A stretch of 64,000 nucleotides of DNA from positions 1 to 64,000 of the forward strand of contig JAHDEJ010000002.1 in NCBI GenBank assembly GCA_020628865.1. Direction: 5' to 3'. Source of the stretch: Acidimicrobiales bacterium. GTDB lineage: Bacteria; Actinomycetota; Acidimicrobiia; Acidimicrobiales; SHLQ01. The notes below the pieces were generated by a model, which searched no databases, was not told the origin of the DNA, and saw nothing but the letters and a program-made list of their open reading frames with translations. The position numbers were made by a program, and so were the translations under genes. This document shows positions 34,198 through 43,495 of this stretch, piece by piece. Position 1 is the first letter of the stretch; each line of letters begins with the position of its first letter.

Positions 34198-35343
34198 TTA
34201 CTTGCCGGCCTCGGTGAAACCGGCGGCGCTTGCGGCCTCCGGCGTGGCGAACCACACCTCGGCGACGGTGTTCTCGTACCAGCGGCCGTCCGGCTGGTGG
34301 AACTTCATGGAGTCGGCGTTGCCCTTGATCGGGAAACCCTCAGGCATGGAGCCGTCCTCGAGCGGAGCGTGGCTGCCTTCGCCATGGGGCGCGGCTGCGG
34401 CCTCGGCCGGAGCGGCTTCCTCAGCCGGTGCAGCCTCTTCGGCCGGAGCGGCTTCCTCAGCTGCTGCTTCCTCGGCCGGGGCCTCGTCGGCGGCGGCCTG
34501 TGCGGCGGCCACACGGGCTTCACGCTCGGCGGCGGCTGCGGCGGCCTGGGCACGAGCCTCGGCCTGAGCGGCGTCGACGGCGGCCTGCTCTTCAGCGGTG
34601 CGCTCGGTGGACTTGGGAGCGGCTTCGGCGGGGACGCCGGCGGCTTCCATCTTCTTGGCGCGGATGAAGCGGCCCTCGAGCACGGCGTCGGAGATGACGC
34701 GGCACATGAGGTCGCCCGAACGGATGGCATCGTCGTTGCCCGGGATCACGTAGTTGACGAGATCGGGATCGCAGTTGGTGTCGACCACGGCGACGAGGGG
34801 CAGACCGAGCTTGTTGGCTTCGGTGACGGCGGTGTGCTCGAGCTTGGTGTCGAGCACGAAGACGGCGTCGGGTGCCTTGGTGAGGCCGCTGATGCCGCCG
34901 AGGTTGCGCTCGAGCTTCACGAGTTCACGCGAGAGCAGGAGGGCTTCCTTCTTGGGCATCGATTCGAACTCGCCGGAGTCCCGCATGCGGCGGTACTCCT
35001 TCATCTTGTCGACGCGCTTGGAGATCGTCTGGAAGTTGGTGAGCATGCCGCCGAGCCAACGCTGGTTGACGTAGGGCATGCCGCACTTCTCGGCGTAGGA
35101 CTGGATCGAGTCCTGGGCCTGACGCTTGGTGCCCACGAAGAGGATCGTGCCGCCGTTGGCCGTGAGGTCACGGACGTAGGTGTAGGCGTCCTCGAGACGG
35201 TTGAGCGTCTGGTGGAGATCGATGATGTAGATGCCGTTGCGCTCACCGTGGATGAACCGCTTCATCTTGGGGTTCCAGCGGCGGGTCTGGTGACCGAAAT
35301 GCACGCCGGCGTCGAGCAACTGCTTCATCGTGATGACTGCCAT
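34198..35343 (-). CDS. rpsB: 30S ribosomal protein S2 with long C-terminal extension
   Basis: 381 residues; S2 is normally about 240-260. The S2 core runs from [19 protein letters not shown] to the [13 protein letters not shown] and [10 protein letters not shown] region (about 1-225). Then come about 90 residues almost wholly Ala/Glu/Pro/Arg, including four near-repeats of E-E-A-A-P-A. The last 55 residues form a compact-looking unit: [41 protein letters not shown]. That pattern (Tyr/Trp, T-x-A/P-E-x-W-F, AAGF) occurs as a small stand-alone domain at the ends of various actinobacterial proteins (I recall the name sunset domain). First gene of the operon. Confidence 0.93.
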   Translation of the reverse strand: MAVITMKQLLDAGVHFGHQTRRWNPKMKRFIHGERNGIYIIDLHQTLNRLEDAYTYVRDLTANGGTILFVGTKRQAQDSIQSYAEKCGMPYVNQRWLGGMLTNFQTISKRVDKMKEYRRMRDSGEFESMPKKEALLLSRELVKLERNLGGISGLTKAPDAVFVLDTKLEHTAVTEANKLGLPLVAVVDTNCDPDLVNYVIPGNDDAIRSGDLMCRVISDAVLEGRFIRAKKMEAAGVPAEAAPKSTERTAEEQAAVDAAQAEARAQAAAAAAEREARVAAAQAAADEAPAEEAAAEEAAPAEEAAPAEEAAPAEAAAAPHGEGSHAPLEDGSMPEGFPIKGNADSMKFHQPDGRWYENTVAEVWFATPEAASAAGFTEAGK

Positions 35344-35511
35344 GTCGTATCGCTTTCCCTGTGGTTTCGTCGGCGGAATCCCGTGCGCCAGCGGCGACCA
35401 CAGATCGGGATTCCGTACTTCACTCGACAGCTGCCCTGGCAGGACGGCTGGTGGACAACTTTTGCCCGAGACAACGATATCGGCCGTGGGGTCAAAGTCC
35501 GACGGTTCCGA

Positions 35512-36006
35512 TCAACGGATTGGGACGAGCCGGACGGCCCAGCGGGGCACCACGAAGAGGAGGGCCGGGTCGATGTACGAGCCGTTTCGCCGGGCCGTGA
35601 AGTGAAAGGGCCCACCGGCGATGGCGATCGGGTCCCCGGCGGCCACCAGATCGCCAGCCGCGACGAGCACCTCCCCCACGAACGCTGCGGTCGTCACGAG
35701 ATCCGGAGCATGGCGAACGGTCACGTGGCGGGCTCCTGCAACCGGGCCGGCGAAGACGACGACGCCGGGTGCCGATGCCCGAATCAGGTCACCGACGGCC
35801 GTGTCGTATTCGATGCCGCGGTTGCCGGCGAGCCAGGGTTCCGGCGGGTCGCGGAACGGATCGAGCACGGGCGCGTCCACGGGCGGTTGGTGCACCAGCG
35901 CATCGTGTTCCTGTGCCGGTTGCGCCGTTCCGGCGTTGGCGACGGCCGGCGCAAGCAGCAGCGCGCACGAGACGGCGACGCAGACAAGGACGGTTCTCGC
36001 CGACAT
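35512..36006 (-). CDS. secreted degenerate M23/LytM-fold protein
   Basis: 164 residues with a cleaved signal peptide (ends APAVANA). The core resembles the M23 beta-sheet (GNRGIEYDTAVGDLIRASAPGVVVFAG ... HVTVRHAPDLVTTAAF ... HFTARRNGSYIDPALLF). In active enzymes the first part reads H-x-G-x-D and a later part H-x-H; here the first His is replaced and only one His of the pair remains, so zinc binding and cleavage are doubtful. Such members often activate other wall hydrolases. Located between whiG and rpsB, a common place for M23 genes in actinobacteria. Confidence 0.8.
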   Translation of the reverse strand: MSARTVLVCVAVSCALLLAPAVANAGTAQPAQEHDALVHQPPVDAPVLDPFRDPPEPWLAGNRGIEYDTAVGDLIRASAPGVVVFAGPVAGARHVTVRHAPDLVTTAAFVGEVLVAAGDLVAAGDPIAIAGGPFHFTARRNGSYIDPALLFVVPRWAVRLVPIR

Positions 36007-36057
36007 GGCGATCTCCCGAGTGCAATTGCAGCGACGGGGGAAGTGTCGGAACGAAGC

Positions 36058-36837
36058 CTACGCGGGAGAGTATTCGTTCGCCAGCAGTCGGGACCGCAGC
36101 CGGAGAACGGACTTCGTGTGGATCTGACAGACCCGGCTCTCGGTCACGCCGAGGACGCCGCCGATTTCGGCCAGCGTGAGACCCTCGTAGTAGTAGAGGG
36201 TGAGAACGATCTTCTCGCGCTCGGACATCGAGTTGATCGACTCGGCGAGCAGCTGGCGCATTTCCTCGACCTCGAACGAGCCCACCGGGCCGGCGTTCTT
36301 GTCGGGGATGGTGTCGCCGAGGGTGACGGAGTCGCCACGTTCGCCACCGGAGAGCATCTCGTCGAGTGCCACGACACCGACGAACGAGATCTTGGAGAGC
36401 ATGCCATCGAGGTCGGCGACGGTGATGCCGAGTTCGTCGGCGATCTCCTCGTCGGACGGGGCACGGCCGAGCTTGGCTTCGAGCTTTGCGTTGGCCTGTT
36501 CGATCTTCTTGGCCTTCGTGCGAACGGAACGGGGCACCCAGTCCATCGAACGGAGCTCATCGAGCATTGCGCCCTTGATGCGGGAGATTGCGTAGGTCTC
36601 GAACTTGTACCCGCGGGCCGGGTCGAACTTGTCGATTGCGTCGATCAATCCGAAGATGCCGTAGCTGACCAGGTCGGCCTGTTCGACGTTCTGAGGAAGA
36701 CCTGCGGCGACGCGGCTGGCCACGTACTTGACCAGTGGCGAGTAGTGGACGATCAGCTGGTCTCGCGTTTCCCGGTCCGGCTTGGCCGTGTAGCGCTCCC
36801 AGAGCATCTCTGCTGCTGCTCGTTCTCGTTCTTCCAC
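36058..36837 (-). CDS. whiG: sigma-28 family RNA polymerase sigma factor (FliA/WhiG)
   Basis: 259 residues from a GTG. Region 2 reads [14 protein letters not shown] ... [52 protein letters not shown], which is diagnostic for FliA/WhiG; region 3 and region 4 ([29 protein letters not shown]) follow. In Streptomyces WhiG starts sporulation; in motile bacteria FliA drives flagellar genes. Nothing in the window shows which applies. Sits between xerC and the M23-like gene, as in other actinobacteria. Confidence 0.9.
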   Translation of the reverse strand: MEERERAAAEMLWERYTAKPDRETRDQLIVHYSPLVKYVASRVAAGLPQNVEQADLVSYGIFGLIDAIDKFDPARGYKFETYAISRIKGAMLDELRSMDWVPRSVRTKAKKIEQANAKLEAKLGRAPSDEEIADELGITVADLDGMLSKISFVGVVALDEMLSGGERGDSVTLGDTIPDKNAGPVGSFEVEEMRQLLAESINSMSEREKIVLTLYYYEGLTLAEIGGVLGVTESRVCQIHTKSVLRLRSRLLANEYSPA

Positions 36838-36874
36838 GTGGTGCTCTTCCTTGATGCCTGGGTGCCGCTGAAAT

Positions 36875-37759
36875 CTAGGCCCGGGGATGGCTGGACCGGT
36901 GCACCCGCTGCAAGCGTTCCTTGCTCACGTGCGTGTAGATCTGCGTTGTCGACAGATCCGAGTGGCCCAACAACTCCTGTACGGTCCGTAGATCGGCACC
37001 TCCGTCCAAAAGATGAGTCGCAAATGTGTGTCGTAGGGCATGAGGGTGCGTTGGGGCTATGGCCCGACGGTCGAGAATGCGCCGAACGTCCCTTGGCGTG
37101 AGGCGTCGTCCTCGTGTATTGAGGAACATCGCTTCGGGTTCGTCGCCGGGCAGGTCGACGGCGAAGTGCACCTCGATGTGCGCGCGGAGCGCGTCGACGG
37201 CCGGCTTCGACAGCGGAACGATGCGTTCCTTGGCGCCCTTGCCCCACACCCGCACGACGCCGCCACGCAGGTCGACCGAGTTGCGATTCAGCGAGCAGAC
37301 CTCGCTGACCCGAAGGCCACTGCCATAGAGCAGCTCGAGCACGGCGTCGTCCCGCAACCGGTCCGGCGATTGATCGGATTCGTCCACTCGAGCCGTCGGG
37401 TCATCGCCGAGCAAACCGCCGAGTTCGCGATCGGTGAGCACCGACGGCAGGTGCCGTGACGCTCCGGGCGTCGAAAGACCCACGGTGGGATCCGCCTGTG
37501 TGTGGCCGGCCTTGCGCGACCAGTCGAAGAACCGGCGGAGACCGCTCATCTTGCGGGCGATCGTGCGGCGGGCGTACCCCTGCGAGTCCAAATGGGCGAG
37601 GTAGCGGCGAACCAGTCGGCGATCGACCTGGTCGATCCGTTCCACGCCAGTCGTCTCCAACCACTCGGCGAACGCCAGGAGGTCTCTCCGGTAGACCGAC
37701 GCCGTCGCGTCGGAGACACCCGTGAGGGAGTGCACAAACTCCGCCACGAAGTTCTGCAT
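36875..37759 (-). CDS. xerC: tyrosine recombinase XerC/XerD
   Basis: 294 residues. N-terminal SAM-like core-binding domain ([21 protein letters not shown]), then the catalytic domain with Arg in [12 protein letters not shown], the Lys loop, H-x-L-R in [42 protein letters not shown], and the nucleophile Tyr near the end. It resolves chromosome dimers at dif together with its partner. XerC is preferred to XerD from its place beside dprA, but the two are hard to tell apart. ATG at 37759 is the conventional start. Confidence 0.9.
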   Translation of the reverse strand: MQNFVAEFVHSLTGVSDATASVYRRDLLAFAEWLETTGVERIDQVDRRLVRRYLAHLDSQGYARRTIARKMSGLRRFFDWSRKAGHTQADPTVGLSTPGASRHLPSVLTDRELGGLLGDDPTARVDESDQSPDRLRDDAVLELLYGSGLRVSEVCSLNRNSVDLRGGVVRVWGKGAKERIVPLSKPAVDALRAHIEVHFAVDLPGDEPEAMFLNTRGRRLTPRDVRRILDRRAIAPTHPHALRHTFATHLLDGGADLRTVQELLGHSDLSTTQIYTHVSKERLQRVHRSSHPRA

Positions 37760-37807
37760 GCCATCGACGGTAGCTGCGTGGCCGCCCGATCGGACGGAGC
37801 CCACCGA

Positions 37808-38899
37808 TCATCGAACCCGCTCGATCCACGGACCGGACCGCACGCATCGCCCCTCCGCCACCAACCGCTCGAGTTCGGCGGCGACCTCGATCGGGTCCGC
37901 CTGCACCCGCAGGCAGAGCTGTTCGAGCAGCGTCGGGCCCCAGCCCATCGCCAGCAGGAGCGCCGGGACACCATCGGCCTCGGCCGATGACTCGGACCGA
38001 CCCTCAACGGCAACATGGCCGATCAGCCCGAGCACGTCGTCGAGGCCCAGCACGGGTGTGGCGCCATCGGCCAGGAGACGGTTGGTTCCCGTCGCCGACC
38101 CCGACGTGATCGGCCCGGGAACGGCACCGACCGCCACATCGCGCAGTTGTGCTTCGTCGACCGTGAGGAGCGACCCACCCGACTCGTGAGATTCGACGAC
38201 CACCACGGCATCCGCCAGCCCCGCGATGATCCGGTTGCGGGCAGGGAACCGCCACGGCTCGGGCTGCGTGCCCGGAGGCGATTCGGACAGCAACGTGCCC
38301 GCCTCGGCGACCCGCTCCCACAGGCGGGCATTTCGCTTCGGGTAGATCACGTCGAGGCCGCTCCCGACCACGCCGACGGGTGGCGCCGCCGAGGCGCTCA
38401 GCGCTCCCTGATGTGCGGCTGCGTCGATGCCGAGCGCCAGGCCGGACACGACGGAAACGCCCGCCGCAGCAAGTTCGGCGCCCAGTTCGAATGCGACCCG
38501 TTGCCCGTAGCTCGTGCACTTGCGGGTTCCCACGATCGCCACCGTCGGGTGATCGGTGATGGGCTGGCCTCGACGGAAGACCAGCAGCGGCGGTTCGATG
38601 TCGTCGAGGAGACGCAGCGGGTACCCGGCGCCGCCGAGTTCGGCGACGTGGACGCCGAGTGCCCGGGTTGCCTGCCACATCGCCGCCACGTCGGTCGATC
38701 GTGCCGCGCTTCGCCAACCGTCGATCACCGACCCGCCGACCCGATCGATCTGGATCGGGGCGCCGCTGCGGATGCGCTCCCAACACGCGGGAGCGTCGTC
38801 CTGCTCGAGAAGGTTCGAGAGCCGGCCCGGGCCCATCCGCGGCAGCGAGAGCAGCGCCGTCAGCCAGGCCTCGTACGGAATCTCCACTCCCCCGCTCAT
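37808..38899 (-). CDS. dprA: DNA-processing protein DprA
   Basis: 363 residues. The Rossmann-like DprA domain contains VAIVGTRKCTSYGQRVAFELG, VSGLALGIDAAAHQGAL, VGSGLDVIYPKRN and FPARNRIIAGLADAVVVVES; a SAM-like N-terminus and a winged-helix-like C-terminus flank it. It protects incoming single-stranded DNA and loads RecA in natural transformation. The ATG overlaps the comM stop (ATGA). Confidence 0.95.
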   Translation of the reverse strand: MSGGVEIPYEAWLTALLSLPRMGPGRLSNLLEQDDAPACWERIRSGAPIQIDRVGGSVIDGWRSAARSTDVAAMWQATRALGVHVAELGGAGYPLRLLDDIEPPLLVFRRGQPITDHPTVAIVGTRKCTSYGQRVAFELGAELAAAGVSVVSGLALGIDAAAHQGALSASAAPPVGVVGSGLDVIYPKRNARLWERVAEAGTLLSESPPGTQPEPWRFPARNRIIAGLADAVVVVESHESGGSLLTVDEAQLRDVAVGAVPGPITSGSATGTNRLLADGATPVLGLDDVLGLIGHVAVEGRSESSAEADGVPALLLAMGWGPTLLEQLCLRVQADPIEVAAELERLVAEGRCVRSGPWIERVR

Positions 38900-40404
38900 C
38901 GGGCGAATCCGAACGGATCGACGCGAAGCGACATCGCGAGGCAGAGGTGCTCGAGCGACAGCGGTCCGTCGTCGGTCTCGTCCAGGTCGGCCAGCGTTCG
39001 GGCAACCGCCCGCACGCGGGCCACCCCGCGCGCCGACAGCCGGCCGCCGCGGAGAGCTTCCTCGAGCACCGCCTGCGCCTCGGAAGAGACCGGCGCATGT
39101 TCGTCGAGCAGCGGACCACGGAGCGCCGCATTGAGCACGCCGGCGCGAGCCAGCGCACGATTGCGAGCGGCCAACACCCGTTCCGCAACGTCGGCCGTCC
39201 GTTCGTCGTCCGGCCCGCCGAAGAGCTCGGTGGGCTCGGGACGAGCCACCCCGATACGAAGATCGAAGCGATCGAGCAGCGGCCCCGAGACGCGGCGGTG
39301 GTACCGGGCGCGGGCGGCGTCGGAGCATCGACACGCTCCGGGAGCCCCCGACTCGCCACACGGACACGGGTTCATCGCGGCCACCAGCAGCAGGCCGGCG
39401 GGATAGACGACACTCCCGTGGCCCCGGCTGACCCGCACCTCGCCGTGTTCCAACGGTTGGCGAAGACCGTCCAGCGCCACTGCCGAGAACTCGCCGAGCT
39501 CGTCGAGAAACAGCACGCCCCGATGGGCAAGCGAGATCTCCCCAGGCCGCATCACGGAGGAACCGCCGCCCACGAGCGCAACCGCCGACGCGCCGTGGTG
39601 CGGCGACCGGAACGGCGGGTCCAGAACCAGCGAAGTGTCCTCGCCCAGCCGTCCCGCCGCCGAGTGCACCCGAGTCACCTCCAACGCTTCCCCGTCCGAC
39701 AACGTGGGCAGGAGCCCGGGCAGACGACGGGCGAGCATCGTCTTGCCTGCGCCTGGCGGACCGACCATCAGCAGGTGATGACCGCCGGTCGCCGCCAGCT
39801 GCAGTGCAAGCTTCGCCATCCGTTGGCCTCGGATGTCGCTCAGGTCGAGGGCTGTCGCCACCCGCTGCGGGCGCGGCGCCGACCGCACGACCGGCCAGGG
39901 CTCGTCTCCGCGGATGTGGGCGATGAGCTCCTTCAACGTGGCCACCGGATGGACGCGGTCGAGTTCGAGCAGCGAAACCTCGTGGGCGTTCGCCGCAGAG
40001 ACGACGAGCCGATCGGTACCGATCTGATCCGCCATCGGCAGTGCGCCGCGGACCGGTCGGATGGAGCCGTCCAGCCCCAACTCCCCGAGGAACCCGATGT
40101 CGGCCACGTCGTCGACCTTCAGCGTTTCGATCGCGGTCAGGATGCCGATGGCGATCGCCAGGTCGAGCGCCGCCCCGGACTTCGGTACCTCTGTCGGTGC
40201 GAGGTTGACCGTGATCCGAAGGCTGGGCCAATCGTGCCCGCTGGAGAGCAGTGCGGCCCGGACCCGATCTCTTGCCTCACGGCAGGATGCGTCGGGCAGG
40301 CCGACGACGGTGAAGCCGGGCAGACCGCCCGAGGCATGCACCTCGACCTGCACGGGATGGCCGTGGACGCCGACGAGGGTGGCGGAATGGATGGTTGCGA
40401 GCAC
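38896..40404 (-). CDS. comM: Mg-chelatase-like ATPase ComM/YifB
   Basis: 502 residues. N-terminal Lon-S5-like domain (GLPGFTVVGLPDASCREARDRVRAAL), central AAA+ module with Walker A VGPPGAGKTMLARRLPG and Walker B GVLFLDELGEF, then a cysteine cluster CPCGESGAPGACRC and the C-terminal helical part ARGVARVRAVARTLADL. ComM is a hexameric helicase that aids branch migration during transformation. Coupled to dprA by a 4-base overlap; together they suggest a competence function. Confidence 0.95.
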   Translation of the reverse strand: MLATIHSATLVGVHGHPVQVEVHASGGLPGFTVVGLPDASCREARDRVRAALLSSGHDWPSLRITVNLAPTEVPKSGAALDLAIAIGILTAIETLKVDDVADIGFLGELGLDGSIRPVRGALPMADQIGTDRLVVSAANAHEVSLLELDRVHPVATLKELIAHIRGDEPWPVVRSAPRPQRVATALDLSDIRGQRMAKLALQLAATGGHHLLMVGPPGAGKTMLARRLPGLLPTLSDGEALEVTRVHSAAGRLGEDTSLVLDPPFRSPHHGASAVALVGGGSSVMRPGEISLAHRGVLFLDELGEFSAVALDGLRQPLEHGEVRVSRGHGSVVYPAGLLLVAAMNPCPCGESGAPGACRCSDAARARYHRRVSGPLLDRFDLRIGVARPEPTELFGGPDDERTADVAERVLAARNRALARAGVLNAALRGPLLDEHAPVSSEAQAVLEEALRGGRLSARGVARVRAVARTLADLDETDDGPLSLEHLCLAMSLRVDPFGFAR

Positions 40405-40496
40405 GATGGAACCCGATCATGGAAGTGACGGGGTGCCTTCGACCGTGGCAACCGAACGGTGCCCGCACCTTAGGGACGGGGTCTGACAGCGTCGGG

Positions 40497-42083
40497 TCAG
40501 TTGCCGTTGATGCTCCAGTGCCACGGCTCGGCCGGGTGGTTGAAGAAGCCGAAGCCGGGAGCGTTGGCCTCGAGCCAGGCGAAGGCCGCGCTCGCACGCG
40601 AGGTGATGAGCGCGCCGTCGTTGGTGAAGTCGACGGCATGCCCGGTCTCGTGCAGCGACTGGCCCGGCCGGGCCGTGGGCGGCGAACACTCCGAGGCCGG
40701 CATCTCCCACACGGCGTAGTCTGAAGTGCCGCAGTTGGCCCGCCGCAGGGCGATCTGTCCGGCCGGGTCCCGGTAGCCGCCACCGGAGAGGTTGAACCCG
40801 TCGAGCCGAGCGGCTTCGAGCAGCGCGGCCAACGACACTGCGATCTCGGAGTTCACCTGGATGCCCTCCACGTCGACGATGAGCACCGCTGCGTCTTCGG
40901 GTTCGCCTTCTGGTTCGTCCTCGACGACCGCCGTCGGGGTGAAGTTCTCGATGACCACGCTGAGCTCTTCGTCGGCGATGAGGCGGCTCTGATCGAAGCC
41001 GTACTCCAACGGGACGCCCGTGGCTTCGTCGAAGGTTGCGTTGACCGAAATGTTGGTGCCGTCGAGCAGAGCGCCGATCCGAGCCAGATGATCATCGATC
41101 GTCTGGGCCTCAGGGACCCACACCTCTTGTTCGTCCGTCGGCTCATCGACCGGCGCCTCGGCGACGATCTCGCCGTCCACGACCTCGACCGCAACGCTGA
41201 CGATGCCCGGACAGAAGCAGATGTTCCGGAAGACGAAGGAGTAGCTGTCGACCGCCCGTTCGAGCCACGTCTCCAGCGCCGTGGCATGTGCGGCGCGCAG
41301 GTCGTCTCGCAGCTCGACGTCGGACAGGTACACGACACCAACGTCGAGAGCCTCGAACTGCACCGGAAGGCCGAGCACCGGATCGAAATCAACGCTGAGG
41401 CCGGCCTCCATCGCCTCGGCGGCTGCCGCGAACAGTTGGGCGGCCGTGAGCGCCACGGTGGTGGGGCGCTCGCCTATGGCGACGTCGCCGTTCACCCGGA
41501 CGACCTCCGGGCCTCGGAGCACGGCCGCACAGGCCTGGCCGGGCGGGCAGATCTCTGCAACCGAGCGGGCGTACACGAACTCGGTCGCACCGGACGCCGC
41601 CCACCGTTGTTCGGCACGCTCGAGCAGGAGCGCACCGGTCTCGCAGCTGCGGGCCCGAGTGCGGCCGGCGGCGTCAGCACACGAGTCCAAACCGCCACCG
41701 CCGAGCAGCCAGTCGCGGCCTCGGCCGCCTTCGAGGATGTCGGCGCCACGTTGGCCGTTCAGCCGGTCGGCGCCGCGCTCCCCGTCGAGATCGTCGGCCC
41801 CCGTTCCGCCGAGCAGCGTGTCGTTGCCGGACCCACCCCGGAGCGTGTCGTTGCCCGGGCCGCCGAGCAGGCGATCGTTCCCGCCTCCACCGTTGATGAC
41901 GTCATCGCCGCCGAGACCACAGATGACCTCATCGGCATCCGTGCCGTTCAGAACGTCCGGGCCGTCGGTACCGACGAGGTCGCAGCCGTCGGTCTGGGCC
42001 GATGCCGTGGCCGGCACGACGAGGAACGCCAGCAGGGCGAAGAACCCGACGATGCCGACGCGGGTGAAAGACGAAAGTGACAT
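40497..42083 (-). CDS. secreted RTX-repeat protein with VanY-type carboxypeptidase domain
   Basis: 528 residues. Signal peptide (ends ATASA, about 28). Residues about 40-125 are nine or more G-G-x-G-x-D calcium-binding RTX nonapeptides. Two related segments follow (DLRAAHATALETWLERAVDSYSFVFRNICFC and a later QTIDDHLARIGALLDG region) resembling DUF6174-like modules. The last 90 residues hold S476-L-H478-x-x-G-x-A-x-D485 and E519-P-W-H522, the full zinc site of VanY/D-Ala-D-Ala carboxypeptidases. It could trim peptidoglycan outside the cell. RTX repeats at the N-terminal side of a wall peptidase are unusual. Confidence 0.85.
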   Translation of the reverse strand: MSLSSFTRVGIVGFFALLAFLVVPATASAQTDGCDLVGTDGPDVLNGTDADEVICGLGGDDVINGGGGNDRLLGGPGNDTLRGGSGNDTLLGGTGADDLDGERGADRLNGQRGADILEGGRGRDWLLGGGGLDSCADAAGRTRARSCETGALLLERAEQRWAASGATEFVYARSVAEICPPGQACAAVLRGPEVVRVNGDVAIGERPTTVALTAAQLFAAAAEAMEAGLSVDFDPVLGLPVQFEALDVGVVYLSDVELRDDLRAAHATALETWLERAVDSYSFVFRNICFCPGIVSVAVEVVDGEIVAEAPVDEPTDEQEVWVPEAQTIDDHLARIGALLDGTNISVNATFDEATGVPLEYGFDQSRLIADEELSVVIENFTPTAVVEDEPEGEPEDAAVLIVDVEGIQVNSEIAVSLAALLEAARLDGFNLSGGGYRDPAGQIALRRANCGTSDYAVWEMPASECSPPTARPGQSLHETGHAVDFTNDGALITSRASAAFAWLEANAPGFGFFNHPAEPWHWSINGN

Positions 42084-42145
42084 GGCAGAGAATGACCTTT
42101 GTGTGCACGCGCCCGCGTGGTGGAGCAACGTAGCAGACGCGTCCG

Positions 42146-42490
42146 TCAGAGGATCTCGCGGGTGTACCGCACCACGGCGTCGATCTCGCGCTCGCTGAGC
42201 GTCGACCCGAAACGAGGCATCGTCTTTCGACCGTTCACGACCACATCGCGTTGAGCCTGATCGTCGAGTTTGGTCTCGATCTGTTGCAGGGTCGGCCCGA
42301 TGCCGCCACGACCGCTGGCACCGTGGCAGCGGGCGCAGCTGTTTCGGAAGACCTCGGCGCCCTCCACGAGTTCCGGATCGGCGTCGGCGGGCAATGCCAC
42401 CTCTTCGGCGCACGCCGAGAGCACGAGCGCCACCAGAAGAACCAACGCACCGATCAGGCGACGTGAGCGATCGACCACGGAAGCCACCAT
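42146..42490 (-). CDS. small c-type cytochrome lipoprotein
   Basis: 114 residues. Lipoprotein signal with lipobox LSAC (Cys27). A single class-I cytochrome c domain has the haem site C52-A-R-C55-H56-G and an axial Met in KTMPRFG; helices at both ends (LVEGAEVFRNS, SEREIDAVVRYTREIL) complete the fold. Anchored outside the membrane, it should carry electrons to or from an oxidase. No oxidase gene is near. ATG at 42490 is chosen; the start codons of this gene and of the divergent small gene are only ten bases apart. Confidence 0.88.
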   Translation of the reverse strand: MVASVVDRSRRLIGALVLLVALVLSACAEEVALPADADPELVEGAEVFRNSCARCHGASGRGGIGPTLQQIETKLDDQAQRDVVVNGRKTMPRFGSTLSEREIDAVVRYTREIL

Positions 42491-42500
42491 ACTGACCGCC

Positions 42501-42611
42501 ATGGGATTCGACCCGTCGCGACCGCAACGAAAAGGCGTCTTCGAATACGCCTTCGTCGCCGGAGCCATCATCGTGGGTGTGCTGCTCGTGATCTGGGCGT
42601 TCTTCGGCTGA
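42501..42611 (+). CDS. 36-residue single-pass membrane protein
   Basis: M-G-F-D-P then a basic stretch and one membrane helix (FVAGAIIVGVLLVIWAFFG). Small proteins with the same MGFDP/basic/one-helix/W-x-x-F-G layout recur in actinobacteria, which makes a real gene likely. It is divergent from the cytochrome c gene and convergent with yraN (9-base gap). No clear ribosome binding site; the mRNA may be almost leaderless. Function unknown. Confidence 0.65.
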   Translation: MGFDPSRPQRKGVFEYAFVAGAIIVGVLLVIWAFFG

Positions 42612-42620
42612 CCGGCCGGT

Positions 42621-42965
42621 TCAGAAGGCGGCCTCGAGCACTTCGACCTCCCGCCCGGTGACGGCGACCACATCGAACCGCAGCGTCGTGGCCCGACGAC
42701 GGCGCTCCTGGAGCCAGGCCACCGCCAACCGGCGGATCCGACGCTGCTTGTCGTGATTGACAGCCTCCGCCGGGCTCCCCCACCGACGGGACGAGCGGGT
42801 CTTCACCTCGACGAAGGCAACCGTTCCGTTGCGTTCGACGATGAGGTCGAGCTCGCCCCGCCCGCTCCGCCAGTTCTGGTCCATCACGATCCAGCCGTGC
42901 TGCTCGTACCACCGGGCGGCGAGTTCTTCGCCCTGCCGCCCCAACTTCTGCCGCGCATGTGTCAT
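42621..42965 (-). CDS. yraN: UPF0102 (YraN) endonuclease-like protein
   Basis: 114 residues. [40 protein letters not shown] (the PD-(D/E)xK-type core) and the closing LRFDVVAV segment define the family. In actinobacteria it normally lies just before comM-dprA, as here, with the cytochrome and RTX genes inserted between. Start ATG 42965 by fit to the family. Confidence 0.93.
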   Translation of the reverse strand: MTHARQKLGRQGEELAARWYEQHGWIVMDQNWRSGRGELDLIVERNGTVAFVEVKTRSSRRWGSPAEAVNHDKQRRIRRLAVAWLQERRRRATTLRFDVVAVTGREVEVLEAAF

Positions 42966-43016
42966 GCCCCGCACCGTACGAAGGGGGTCTGACACTGGCG
43001 TGCCGCAAAACGAGAA

Positions 43017-43044
43017 ATGGCCCCGACGTTGCCGTCGGGGCCAT
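43017..43044 (-). terminator. intrinsic terminator of rplS
   Basis: On the minus strand ATGGCCCCGACG, loop GCAA, CGTCGGGGCCAT (12 perfect pairs) followed by TTCTCGTTTTG, 13 bases after the rplS stop. A textbook terminator, rare in this window for having a T-rich tail. Confidence 0.85.
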
Positions 43045-43056
43045 CGCTGTTCGATC

Positions 43057-43404
43057 TCAGAATTCGCGCTTCTCGCGGACCTTTGCGGCCTTACCGACAC
43101 GGTCACGCAGGTAGTAGAGCTTGGCCCGGCGCACGTCGCCCCGGGTCACACGCTCGAGCTTGGCCATGATTGGCGAGTGCAGCGGGAAGGTGCGCTCGAC
43201 GCCGACGCCGAAGCTGAGCTTGCGCACAGTGAAGGACTCGTTGATGCCGCTGCCACGACGGGCGATGACGACGCCCTCGAAGACCTGGACACGTTCCTTG
43301 TTGCCCTCGACCACGCGGACATGCACCTTGACGGTGTCGCCGGCCTGGAAGTCCGGGATGTCGTCCCGAAGGCTCTTCTTGTCGACAAGATCGGTGATGT
43401 TCAC
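43057..43404 (-). CDS. rplS: 50S ribosomal protein L19
   Basis: 115 residues. [44 protein letters not shown] is the L19 signature; the C-terminus [22 protein letters not shown] is also typical. GTG at 43404 follows AGGAGCGACC. It ends the rimM-trmD-rplS run, followed by a strong terminator. Confidence 0.97.
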   Translation of the reverse strand: MNITDLVDKKSLRDDIPDFQAGDTVKVHVRVVEGNKERVQVFEGVVIARRGSGINESFTVRKLSFGVGVERTFPLHSPIMAKLERVTRGDVRRAKLYYLRDRVGKAAKVREKREF

Positions 43405-43495
43405 GGTCGCTCCTGATGGCTGCGGTGCCAGACGTTCTTCGGCCTCCGGGACTCCGGTCGGGCCAGCACACAAGCCTAGGCCCGACGTCGGGGCG

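Noticed and set aside
35344-35511. Ribosomal leader or riboswitch upstream of rpsB
   Set aside because: The 168-base gap holds a TTGACC that could be a -35, but I found no spaced -10 and no convincing conserved RNA fold.
33640-37101. Plus-strand open frame of about 1150 codons opposite tsf, rpsB and whiG
   Set aside because: Antisense shadow; all conserved proteins are on the minus strand.
36875-37759. Phage or integrative-element integrase
   Set aside because: It lies in the conserved dprA-xerC-whiG-rpsB order and matches the housekeeping Xer recombinase; no other phage genes or att sites are near.
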